64,000 nucleotides of DNA from JAAFHZ01 sp964247085 (lineage in GTDB: Bacteria; Cyanobacteriota; Cyanobacteriia; Cyanobacteriales; Chamaesiphonaceae), in NCBI GenBank assembly GCA_964247085.1, contig CAXTSX010000004.1, forward strand, positions 1 to 64,000, read 5' to 3'. Shown here piece after piece: positions 9,289-17,083 of the stretch (position 1 is its first letter; every line of letters begins with the position of its first letter). The position numbers and the translations under genes were made by a program. The notes beneath the pieces were generated by a model. That model saw only the letters and a program-made list of their open reading frames with translations. It made no database searches and had not been told where the DNA came from.

Positions 9289-9741
9289 GGTTGTTGACCC
9301 TGAAGCTAATTTCTTCTTCCACCATAACCCACCATGTTGTCAGATAGCCATGCATCACTTTCTTGCTATTGTTGGCGGCCTTTTGGGCTAGCAAATTATC
9401 TGTAAAAATACATCGCAAGAATACTGCAGCAATGCCTCTTTAGTAATCGCCTCTGCTAATTTGCCAATATCAAACTTGCAGCCATTCTGATTCATTAATG
9501 TTTGAGTATAATGGCTGAAATCAATTGGGGAATTACTGGTAGTATGCAACAGCTAGTGGTATTATTCAGCCTGAGGGGTTAAATAAGTAAAAATACGTAG
9601 ACCGTCACCGCCTAGCAGCAGTGATGGTCTCAAGTTCGATAAGTCTTTGTAGTAAGACTCATCGAAAAGTTACTTCTTGTAGAGGTAGTCCTCCAACAAT
9701 AAATCTTGCTCCGCTTTAATTTCAGTAAAATCAGCTACCAA
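9289..9741. other. Non-coding interval of 453 bp
   Basis: No open frame with coding character is visible between the VWA gene and the small membrane protein. The first two thirds are AT-rich and unstructured by eye. Two adjacent hairpins sit at 9600-9666 and are listed separately. Confidence 0.6.
9600..9666. ncRNA. Tandem hairpins, possible small RNA or leader structure
   Basis: Hairpin 1: GACCGTCAC (9600-9608) pairs with GTGATGGTC (9621-9629), nine pairs with one G-U, loop of 12. Hairpin 2: TTCGAT plus AGTCTT (9635-9647) pairs with AAGACT plus ATCGAA (9654-9666), twelve pairs with one A/C mismatch and a six-base loop. They lie 75 bp upstream of the 9742 gene. They could be a 5' leader structure, a small RNA, or the remains of a miniature repeat. 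No T-run follows, so they do not look like terminators. Confidence 0.3.
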
Positions 9742-9999
9742 ATGTCAATCAACGCCCAATCAAAAAATAAATTTGCTAACTATCTGCAACTAAGTAGTAG
9801 TGCCTTCGCTATCGCTGGAGGTGTGATGTTGGCATCTAAGACTGAAGTAAGTAGTTATGGATTCATATTTTTAGCAATGAGTTCTAGCCAAATGCTAGTT
9901 TCAAGCTTGCTTATTAAGAATACATCAATGGTAATTTACGCAGCTTCACTGTTTTTCTTCGTAGATTGCCTCGGAATTTATCGCTGGATTATTAAATAA
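9742..9999 (+). CDS. Small membrane protein of unknown function
   Basis: I do not recognise this 85-residue protein. After a short polar N-terminus (MSINAQSKNKFANYLQ) it is largely hydrophobic, with three likely transmembrane helices (SSSAFAIAGGVMLA, GFIFLAMSSSQMLVSSLL, MVIYAASLFFFVDCLGIY). The ATG at 9742 is preferred to a TTG at 9706. It ends 15 bp before the next gene on the same strand, and the two probably form an operon. Confidence 0.55.
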   Translation: MSINAQSKNKFANYLQLSSSAFAIAGGVMLASKTEVSSYGFIFLAMSSSQMLVSSLLIKNTSMVIYAASLFFFVDCLGIYRWIIK

Positions 10000-10014
10000 C
10001 TACCTTAACTATCA

Positions 10015-10509
10015 ATGCTTTGGAATAATTACCCTGAAAAATTAGATAACTTGACATTGCAAGGAGCTTATCAGACGCTACAAGGTGATCCACCAGCCAA
10101 AATACCCCCGATGGTCTGGCTATTAGAAAACCCCAGCAGCCCATTTGCTCTACCTGGCAACATTGATGTTTTTGGTCATGATTGTATTCACTTGTTGCTA
10201 AAAAAAGGATTTACATCTGATGATGAAGCATATGTTGTGGGGTTCACAATGGGCAACGATTTGCGAACGAACTGGCTGCATCTATTAATATTTAAAATTT
10301 TTGCTCTTTTCTTGTATCCACCCAAATACCGGATAAGTTATCAGCAGTTACAAATACTTAATGAAGGGCTTGAACTGGGTCGGAAGACTCAGTTCAAAAA
10401 TCTCAATCAAATATGTCTAGAAAGCTATGGCAATAGAATTTTGCATGAAGTTAGAGCAGAATTATCAATTGCCCTATCAAATAAACCGCATCAGTTTATG
10501 ACCGAATAA
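10015..10509 (+). CDS. Coq4-motif protein of unknown function
   Basis: This 164-residue protein has no signal peptide. Around residues 55-75 it carries HDCIH followed eleven residues later by Glu (HDxxH-x11-E). That is the metal-binding signature of the Coq4 family, which takes part in ubiquinone synthesis in eukaryotes and some bacteria. The following GFTMGND and the hydrophobic LLIFKIFALFLYPP stretch would suit a membrane-associated, lipid-binding helical protein. Cyanobacteria make plastoquinone rather than ubiquinone, so any role would differ. Only the motif supports this link. Confidence 0.6.
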   Translation: MLWNNYPEKLDNLTLQGAYQTLQGDPPAKIPPMVWLLENPSSPFALPGNIDVFGHDCIHLLLKKGFTSDDEAYVVGFTMGNDLRTNWLHLLIFKIFALFLYPPKYRISYQQLQILNEGLELGRKTQFKNLNQICLESYGNRILHEVRAELSIALSNKPHQFMTE

Positions 10510-10534
10510 ATCATATAGCTAGGTATCTTTTATT

Positions 10535-10921
10535 TTATGAGCTGCCAGAAATACTCAATGCTTCAACAATAGAATTAGAAAATTGCATAACCATGTCTAG
10601 CTTGCTCCGGATATCATCACTCCGTTGAACTTTGGGAAGGGGTCGGCGAGCGCTTTGCCAAAAAATCAAATCCCGCTGGATCAACTTCAGCAGCCGGTGA
10701 ATTTCAGTAATGTACGATCGCATTTTCCCAGCAATAGCCACAGGCCATGGATCATCGGAGGTAGCCATAATCTGTTGCTGAAAATAAGTATCGATCGCCT
10801 CATATTGTTCCCTAGCTTGCAGTGGTGTCGGCGCTAATTCAGCGCTAAATGCCTGCTGCATGGTCAAGACTAGTTCCTGAAAACGCTGCCAAATCTGAAT
10901 AGTGTCGATCGGTTCCGTCAT
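10535..10921 (-). CDS. PatD-like protein (heterocyst frequency control family)
   Basis: This is a 128-residue all-helical soluble protein. The middle and end (KMRSYITEIHRLLKLIQRDL, then FWQSARRP) resemble my memory of PatD, a small protein that in Anabaena modulates heterocyst frequency and binds FtsZ. PatD relatives also occur in filamentous cyanobacteria without heterocysts. The ATG at 10921 was chosen; the longer frame from 10954 adds a hydrophobic N-terminus without a ribosome binding site. The gene is divergent from rel/spoT, with about 115 bp between the start codons. Confidence 0.5.
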   Translation of the reverse strand: MTEPIDTIQIWQRFQELVLTMQQAFSAELAPTPLQAREQYEAIDTYFQQQIMATSDDPWPVAIAGKMRSYITEIHRLLKLIQRDLIFWQSARRPLPKVQRSDDIRSKLDMVMQFSNSIVEALSISGSS

Positions 10922-11037
10922 GACGAATACTAGGGAGCTGGGGCAGTACATCAAACGGTATCATTAATATACAAAAATCTCCCCAAAACTCCAGTCACTA
11001 GATAGAATATAGAATCTAAGATCTGTCTTTGCCAGCC

Positions 11038-13239
11038 ATGATTTCCTCTGAATTGACCACGATCGCCGATCCTGTATTGCCTAATTGGTTAGCAGCTTGT
11101 GAAACCTCTACTGTCCCAGAAGAACAGTTGATGTACACAGCCTATACCTTTGCGCGCGAGCATCATGTTGGTCAATTCCGTAAATCTGGCGAGCCTTACA
11201 TCAATCATCCGGTAGCTGTAGCCGATATTCTCTATAACCTGGGTGGCGCTCCAGAAATGATCGCTGCTGGCTTTCTCCATGACATCGTGGAAGATGTCGA
11301 AGAAATTAGCGCCGAAGATATTGAAAAGTTATTTGGTGCAGAAACTAGGCAATTAGTTGAGGGGGTCACTAAGCTCTCCAAGTTCAACTTTTCCAGCAAA
11401 AAAGAGCAGCAAGCCGAAAACTTTCGGCGGATGTTCTTGGCGATGGCTCAGGATATTCGGGTAATTGTAGTGAAACTGGCCGATCGGTTGCACAATATGC
11501 AAACCCTGGAGCATATGCCTGAGGAAAAGCAGCGCCTCATCGCTCAAGAAACCAGAGATATCTTTGCGCCGCTAGCCAATCGCCTAGGTTTAGGTCGAAT
11601 CAAGTGGGAGCTAGAAGATTTAGCCTTCAAATATATTGAACCCCAAGAGTACCGACGCATTCAAGATTTAGTCAAGGAAACACGGGCAGCCCGGGAAAAT
11701 AATATTGCCAATACGATCGAACGACTGCGCCACCGCTTACAAGAGTCTGGGATTCAATTTTTTGAAGTAAGTGGTCGTCCCAAGCATCTCTACAGTATTT
11801 ACCAAAAAATGAGCCGCCAGAAAAAAGATTTTAACGAAATCTTTGACCTGACTGCCGTGCGCATTATCGTCAATATCAAAACTGATTGCTATCACGCCCT
11901 AGCCGAAGTTCATGATGCCTTTAAGCCCATTCCTGGCCGCTTCAAAGACTACATTGGTCTGCCCAAGCCAAACCGCTATCAGTCGCTTCACACCACCGTG
12001 TTGGGGATTGCCAACTCACCAGTAGAAATCCAAATCCGCACCCTAGAAATGCATCGGGTCGCTGAATACGGGATTGCTGCTCACTGGAAATATAAAGAAG
12101 CCAGCAATGGCCAACAGACCGATGAAAAGTTTACTTGGCTACGCCAGTTGTTGGAATGGCAAAACGATGTCAAAGATGCCCAAGAATATTTGCAAAACGT
12201 CAAAGGAAATCTGACCGATCAGCTGCTAGACCATGATGTATATGTCTTCACACCCAAGGGCGAAGTCGTCTCCTTGAGCAAGGGAGCAACAACCGTGGAT
12301 TTTGCCTACCGTATTCATACCGAAGTAGGCAACCATTGCGCCGGAGCTAAAGTTAATGGTCGGATGGTACCGCTGTCCACACCCCTGCGTAACGGCGATA
12401 TTGTGGAAGTGATGACCAAGGATAGCAGCCACCCCAGCTTGGACTGGCTCAACTTTGCGGTGACCACAGCGGCCAAAAACCGTATTACCCAGTGGTATAA
12501 ACGCTCTAACCGCGATGAAAATGTGGCGAGGGGGCGGGAAATGCTGGAAAAAGAACTCGGCAAAAGTGGTTTGGATGCCCTGCTGAAGTCGGAGCCGCTC
12601 CAGGGTGTGGCGCAAAAATGTAATTATCAAACTGCTGAAGATCTACTGGCAGGGATGGGTTATGGCGAAGTTACTCTCAACCATGTGGTGAATCGGATTC
12701 GGGAAGCCGTAAAAACGACGGTAGAAGCAGATGTTACTGAGCTGTTACTGCCCAAGAAATCCACCACCAATACTTCGGATGGTGATTTCCCGATCTTGGG
12801 AATTGAAGGATTATTACATCATTTAGCGGGGTGCTGTAATCCAATTCCAGATGAGCCAATTATTGGGGTAGTGACCAGAGTGAACGGTATTTCCGTGCAT
12901 CGTCAGGGTTGTGCCAATCTCGATGGGGTGGATGGCGATCGAATAATTCCAATCAGTTGGAATAAGTCTAAACAAGCTGGCTCTGCCCGTAGTTATGTGG
13001 TTTCGATTCAGGTAGAAGTAGTTGATCGAGTGGGTGTCCTCCGCGATGTGCTATCGCGTTTAAGCGATAACAAGGTGAATGTCCGGCAAGCCAAGGTACT
13101 GGCCGATAACAGATCAATGCCTGTGATGCTAGATCTGTGTGTAGAAGTAATCGATAAAGCCCAGCTAGAACGCTGTATTAGTCAGGTGAAGCAGATGCAT
13201 GATGTATTGAACGTGCGACGGCTGGTACAAATGGAGTAA
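11038..13239 (+). CDS. spoT: Bifunctional (p)ppGpp synthetase/hydrolase (Rel/SpoT)
   Basis: This enzyme makes and degrades the stringent-response alarmone (p)ppGpp. The 733-residue protein has the complete long RSH layout. The N-terminal hydrolase HD domain contains HDIVEDV at about 81-87 and KLADRLHNM. The synthetase domain contains RFKDYIGLPKPNRYQSLHTT; its RxKD version is the one found in bifunctional enzymes. A TGS domain (VYVFTPKGEVVSL), a Zn-finger-like region (HHLAGCCNPIPDE) and a C-terminal ACT domain follow. Both active sites look intact, as expected for the single RSH of a cyanobacterium. Confidence 0.95.
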   Translation: MISSELTTIADPVLPNWLAACETSTVPEEQLMYTAYTFAREHHVGQFRKSGEPYINHPVAVADILYNLGGAPEMIAAGFLHDIVEDVEEISAEDIEKLFGAETRQLVEGVTKLSKFNFSSKKEQQAENFRRMFLAMAQDIRVIVVKLADRLHNMQTLEHMPEEKQRLIAQETRDIFAPLANRLGLGRIKWELEDLAFKYIEPQEYRRIQDLVKETRAARENNIANTIERLRHRLQESGIQFFEVSGRPKHLYSIYQKMSRQKKDFNEIFDLTAVRIIVNIKTDCYHALAEVHDAFKPIPGRFKDYIGLPKPNRYQSLHTTVLGIANSPVEIQIRTLEMHRVAEYGIAAHWKYKEASNGQQTDEKFTWLRQLLEWQNDVKDAQEYLQNVKGNLTDQLLDHDVYVFTPKGEVVSLSKGATTVDFAYRIHTEVGNHCAGAKVNGRMVPLSTPLRNGDIVEVMTKDSSHPSLDWLNFAVTTAAKNRITQWYKRSNRDENVARGREMLEKELGKSGLDALLKSEPLQGVAQKCNYQTAEDLLAGMGYGEVTLNHVVNRIREAVKTTVEADVTELLLPKKSTTNTSDGDFPILGIEGLLHHLAGCCNPIPDEPIIGVVTRVNGISVHRQGCANLDGVDGDRIIPISWNKSKQAGSARSYVVSIQVEVVDRVGVLRDVLSRLSDNKVNVRQAKVLADNRSMPVMLDLCVEVIDKAQLERCISQVKQMHDVLNVRRLVQME

Positions 13240-13322
13240 TGTCTGCACCACGAATCTGGGGATTGTCGTTTATGATCGTAAAGCGATGATTAAACGCCAC
13301 TTGTCCTTTACCTATTTGTACC

Positions 13323-14456
13323 GTGCTGCTAAAAGGCTTTGAGATTGAGGTTTATACTGGCACTCCCGAGGGAGATGTGGTGGGCTTGTCCAATCGCATT
13401 GTGGCGGATTTGGATGGCTACATGACTGAGCCAGACAGCCGCAATGTGGAATACGTGACGGATCCCTTGCCCGAATACGAGCAATTGCTCTGTGCTTTAC
13501 TGAAACCTCGGCAGCGGTTGCGAGCCTATCTCCAACAATTGGGTAACTACACCTTGATTCCGGGCAGCACCTTATCTTTGGGCGGTCGGGAAAAGTTCAT
13601 GCGATCGGATCCCAATCATCCTTACCATACTTTTATTGAACAGACCTACGGCACCAATGTAGTCACGGCTAGTGTACATATCAATGTCGGTATTGCTGAT
13701 CCGGAAATGTTGATGCGAGCTTGTCGGTTAGTGCGGGTGGAAGCACCGCTATACTTGGCATTGAGTGCCTCTTCGCCCTTTTTGGATGGTCAGCCCACGG
13801 CTTATCATTCCACCCGCTGGGGAATGTTTCCTAAAACCCCGGCTCAAGTCCCTCTTTTCACCAGCCATCAGCACTATATTGACTGGACAGAAGAACAACT
13901 GCAGATCGGTACCATGCAAAATGTGCGTCATCTGTGGTCGTCGGTACGTCCCAATGGCGATCGCCGTCCTTACGAACTCAATCGGCTGGAGCTGCGAGTT
14001 TGTGATTTGATTATTGATCCGATCGCGTTACTGGCTGTCACTGCTTTGTTGGAAGCGCGGATATGGCAATTGATGGCTAATCCAGATCTTGATCCGTTGG
14101 TCAGTAGTAAGTTTACGCCAGCAGAGTTAGTGGATATTACGAATGCGAATGAAGCTGCTGCCGCCGGATCCAGCCTGGAAGCGACGCTGCAACATTGGCA
14201 GGATGGTCGAGCTATTAAAGCTAGCGACTGGATTCAGGAAATTTATGCGGAGGTGACTGGTTTTGCGGAAGAGCAGTGCTTTAAGTGTTTCTTAACGCCA
14301 GTGCAGCAGATTTTGACGAGGGGGAATACGGCGCAACAGTGGCTGCGGGAGTATGCTTTGACTCAAAATAGTCGGGCGGTGATTATGAGATCGATCGAAC
14401 AGATGCGGCAGCAGGAGATGGAGTTGGCTGATAAGGCTTGTGAGTCGGTAGGTTGA
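13323..14456 (+). CDS. gshA: Glutamate-cysteine ligase, cyanobacterial type
   Basis: GshA joins glutamate and cysteine in the first step of glutathione synthesis. The 377-residue protein begins MLLKGFEIEVYTGTPEG from a GTG start and shows GSTLSLGG, a His-containing VTASVHINVGI block and YELNRLELRVCD. These match the cyanobacterial GCS2-like family rather than the E. coli GshA. It lies 83 bp downstream of the rel/spoT gene on the same strand. Confidence 0.85.
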   Translation: MLLKGFEIEVYTGTPEGDVVGLSNRIVADLDGYMTEPDSRNVEYVTDPLPEYEQLLCALLKPRQRLRAYLQQLGNYTLIPGSTLSLGGREKFMRSDPNHPYHTFIEQTYGTNVVTASVHINVGIADPEMLMRACRLVRVEAPLYLALSASSPFLDGQPTAYHSTRWGMFPKTPAQVPLFTSHQHYIDWTEEQLQIGTMQNVRHLWSSVRPNGDRRPYELNRLELRVCDLIIDPIALLAVTALLEARIWQLMANPDLDPLVSSKFTPAELVDITNANEAAAAGSSLEATLQHWQDGRAIKASDWIQEIYAEVTGFAEEQCFKCFLTPVQQILTRGNTAQQWLREYALTQNSRAVIMRSIEQMRQQEMELADKACESVG

Positions 14457-14518
14457 GGCGTAATGACGCTGGCTGCTTCTAATTTGAGCAGCTTGTCGCT
14501 GCAGATAGTCGTAATCCT

Positions 14519-14560
14519 AAAAAGCAGCTGCCCGACTACTCAATCGGACAGCTGCTGAGA
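14519..14560 (-). terminator. Rho-independent terminator of the CP12-like gene
   Basis: GCAGCTGCCCGA (14524-14535) pairs with TCGGACAGCTGC (14544-14555) around an 8-base loop. Read on the minus strand the stem is followed by TTTTT, placing it just downstream of the tail-less CP12 gene. It may also stop plus-strand transcripts coming from gshA. Confidence 0.75.
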
Positions 14561-14589
14561 ATCCTTCGAGCTTTAGCCGAGGGAGTACG

Positions 14590-14799
14590 TCAAACTATGC
14601 AGTAGTGATCGATACAAAATTGCTTTAATACTTTGCGTGCTGCTTTAATATCACGGTGATATTTGGCTGCTCTCATTTCTTCTAAAACTTCCTGCCGAAC
14701 AGCACAGGCTGGAGAAGTATTCCCTTCGATCGTACAAACCTGGTCGGCCTCTGCTCGCATCTGCTCAATGCGCTGTTCAAAGGTAATATTATTTTCCAT
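14590..14799 (-). CDS. CP12-like protein with divergent tail
   Basis: This 69-residue protein is a clear paralogue of the CP12 gene just upstream. It shares the N-terminal I..RIE..R.EA layout, a first Cys pair (Cys22 and Cys32, around NTSPAC) and the central VLEEMRAAKYH helix. The C-terminal half differs. Cys62 and Cys67 are only four residues apart instead of eight, and the tail ends CIV, without the CRxY(E/D)D sequence that inserts into the GAPDH active site in true CP12. Loss of classical GAPDH/PRK sequestration, with a different redox role, is therefore inferred. It has its own terminators on both sides. Confidence 0.8.
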   Translation of the reverse strand: MENNITFEQRIEQMRAEADQVCTIEGNTSPACAVRQEVLEEMRAAKYHRDIKAARKVLKQFCIDHYCIV

Positions 14800-14841
14800 G
14801 ATCTGACTATCTAAAATAGTTGATGAGAAAAGTTACAAGTG

Positions 14842-14873
14842 TTAGAAAAAGCCGCTGAAGGGCTTTTTCTCTA
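14842..14873. terminator. Symmetrical terminator between the two CP12 genes
   Basis: AGAAAAAGCC (14844-14853) pairs with GGCTTTTTCT (14861-14870) around a 7-base loop. It has A-runs and T-runs on both sides and so can work in either direction. It separates the two CP12 transcripts. Confidence 0.8.
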
Positions 14874-14889
14874 AAACTCAAGACTACTT

Positions 14890-15120
14890 TTAGTCTTCGT
14901 ATAAACGGCACTCTGCCGCATCCGGATTCTCTTCACAATATTGCTGAAGCGAATTCTTTACTGGTTCTTGGTGGGACTTAGCAGCTAGTAGTTCTTCTAG
15001 AGTGTCGGCAGCAACTGCACATTCTGGTGAATTAGCACCCTTGGTGTCACAGAGATTAGCGACTTCTTTTCTGGCTTCTTCAATACGTTCGGCAAGAGTG
15101 ATATCGTTAGCGTTTGTCAT
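14890..15120 (-). CDS. cp12: Calvin cycle regulator CP12
   Basis: CP12 is a small redox-switched, largely disordered protein. In the dark it bridges GAPDH and phosphoribulokinase into an inactive complex. This 76-residue protein has both Cys pairs in the right place (Cys24/Cys34 and Cys62/Cys71), the central LEELLAAKSH helix and the canonical GAPDH-binding tail ECRLYED. It lies upstream of, and in the same direction as, a shortened CP12-like paralogue. The 235 bp upstream contain no gene and presumably hold the promoter. Confidence 0.93.
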   Translation of the reverse strand: MTNANDITLAERIEEARKEVANLCDTKGANSPECAVAADTLEELLAAKSHQEPVKNSLQQYCEENPDAAECRLYED

Positions 15121-15354
15121 AAATCAAATGATCCCAAATTAGTTTATGGAAGTGGATAGACTATCAGCCAAAGTCTTTTTTAGCAACAGACAGTCTACAG
15201 TTTTTAGCTTTAACAAGCTGTAAAGAGCTAAATTCCTCTGAGCAAATCTATTTTAACTTGCCTTGCTTAAGGCTAACACAACAAATTGTGAGGATTCCCG
15301 GACAATTCGTTACTAGTTTATTCTGCTATCGGAATAACTTCTGTAACTATTGGT

Positions 15355-15771
15355 CTATAACCACTGGCGGCCTCGATAGCGGGCATGGGGAAATAAAACC
15401 GGCAGTACGCTTTGTGACACCACAAACATAGCAATACTGATGATCGCATAATGAACAAATGGTATGATGCCAAACAGTTCACTCGCTTTGGTGCCTACGA
15501 TCATATTTGCTCTGAGTAATATAGACAGCAGCAATCCTTCCCCAACAGCCCCAGCGAGTTGTAGTACACCTGGCCAGTCATTATCCCAGCGCATTTTTTG
15601 CAGTTGTTGATAAAGAGCATCCCAAAGACAACCGCCAATACCGATATAGAACAAGACTATGATGTAGTACCAGTGGCGCTGGCTAATTGCTAGGGGCAAG
15701 GACACTAGCAAACCAATAGTTGGTAATACTAACAAACGTTGTTGCCAGCGGCCAAGGAGCGTTGGAGTCAT
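15355..15771 (-). CDS. Conserved membrane protein downstream of ndhH
   Basis: This 138-residue protein has about four predicted transmembrane helices (LLVLPTIGLLVSLPLAI, YYIIVLFYIGIGGCLWDALY, LLLSILLRANMIV, HYAIISIAMFVVSQSVLPVLF) and a basic C-terminus (PHARYRGRQWL). I do not recognise a named family. It starts three bases after the ndhH stop codon, so it is co-transcribed with the NDH-1 subunit and may act in the same membrane. Confidence 0.65.
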   Translation of the reverse strand: MTPTLLGRWQQRLLVLPTIGLLVSLPLAISQRHWYYIIVLFYIGIGGCLWDALYQQLQKMRWDNDWPGVLQLAGAVGEGLLLSILLRANMIVGTKASELFGIIPFVHYAIISIAMFVVSQSVLPVLFPHARYRGRQWL

Positions 15772-15774
15772 AGG

Positions 15775-16959
15775 TTACCTATCGACAGAACCCATAATGA
15801 TATCTATGCTACCTAAGATTGTTACCAAGTCGGCAATTTTCACGCCCTTGAGTAGGTGGGGTAGGATTTGCAGATTATTAAAATCAGCCGCGCGAATTTT
15901 CCAGCGACCTGGAAAAACATGGTCTTCACCCATGATAAATATGCCGACTTCGCCCTTACCAGATTCTAGCCGGACATAATGCTCGCCTTTCGGAATCTTA
16001 AAAGTGGGGGCAATTTTCTTGCTGACATACTGATAGTCTGGGCCGTCCCATTCCGATTTAGGGCCAGCAGCTAACCGCTTAGCTTCCAAATTTTCGTAGG
16101 GACCACCGGGTAAACCAGCGATCGCCTGCCGAATGATTTTCACTGATTCGCGCATTTCCTTGAGTCGGACGAAGTAACGAGCCAGGCAGTCACCGCCTGT
16201 TTCCCAGGCAACTTCCCAGTCAAAGTCGTCGTAGCATTCGTAATGGTCTACTTTACGTAAGTCCCAATTGACTCCCGAAGCCCGCAACATTGGACCAGAT
16301 AGACCCCAATTAATGGCTTCTTCCCGGCCGATCGTCCCGATACCTTCGACTCGTTTGCGGAAGATCGGGTTGTTGGTGATTAATTTTTCGTATTCATCAA
16401 CTTTGGGATCAAAATAATCACAGAAGTCTAAACACTTATCCACCCAGCCATAGGGTAGATCTACGGCCAAACCGCCAATCCGAAAATAATTATTGTTGAC
16501 CATCCGGTAGCCAGTGGCCGCTTCCCACAGGTCATAAATCATTTCCCGTTCTCGGAAAATGTAAAAGAAAGGCGTTTGGGCACCGACATCGGCCATAAAA
16601 GGACCCAGCCACAGTAGATGGTTGGCAATCCGGTTCAGTTCCAGCATGATTACCCGAATGTAGCTGGCGCGTTTGGGAACCGGAATATTGGCCAGTATTT
16701 CGGGGGCATTCACGGTGATCGCTTCATTAAACATGCCAGCGGCGTAGTCCCACCGACTCACATAGGGCACATACATCACATTGGTACGGCTTTCAGCGAT
16801 TTTTTCCATGCCGCGATGCAGATAGCCAATGACTGGCTCACAATCTACGACGTCTTCCCCATCTAGGGTGACAATCAGCCGCAGAACGCCGTGCATGGAG
16901 GGGTGGTGCGGCCCCATGTTTAGCACCATTGGCTCAATTCTGGTCTCTAACTGGGTCAT
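15775..16959 (-). CDS. ndhH: NAD(P)H-quinone oxidoreductase subunit H
   Basis: NdhH is the 49-kDa-type subunit in the peripheral arm of cyanobacterial NDH-1, close to the plastoquinone site. It serves respiration and cyclic electron flow around photosystem I. The 394-residue protein has the NMGPHHPSMHGVLR N-terminus, GYLHRGMEKIAE, NHLLWLGPFMADVGAQTPF, and the invariant C-terminus (HLLKGVKIADLV, then GSIDIIMGSVDR). It is followed with almost no gap by a small membrane protein. Confidence 0.97.
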   Translation of the reverse strand: MTQLETRIEPMVLNMGPHHPSMHGVLRLIVTLDGEDVVDCEPVIGYLHRGMEKIAESRTNVMYVPYVSRWDYAAGMFNEAITVNAPEILANIPVPKRASYIRVIMLELNRIANHLLWLGPFMADVGAQTPFFYIFREREMIYDLWEAATGYRMVNNNYFRIGGLAVDLPYGWVDKCLDFCDYFDPKVDEYEKLITNNPIFRKRVEGIGTIGREEAINWGLSGPMLRASGVNWDLRKVDHYECYDDFDWEVAWETGGDCLARYFVRLKEMRESVKIIRQAIAGLPGGPYENLEAKRLAAGPKSEWDGPDYQYVSKKIAPTFKIPKGEHYVRLESGKGEVGIFIMGEDHVFPGRWKIRAADFNNLQILPHLLKGVKIADLVTILGSIDIIMGSVDR

Positions 16960-17083
16960 AGCTTTGGTTCGGTTTGAAATGCCTAGCGATCATTATACAG
17001 ACGGATCTACGGCTCTAACCATTTCATTAATGAAGTTTAGAGTAGGAGATCTATCGACCTTTATCAGATTTTGGTCATATAGA

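Noticed and set aside
12226..12630. Minus-strand frame of 134 codons inside rel/spoT
   Set aside because: It is antisense to a well-conserved part of the TGS region and has no recognisable features.
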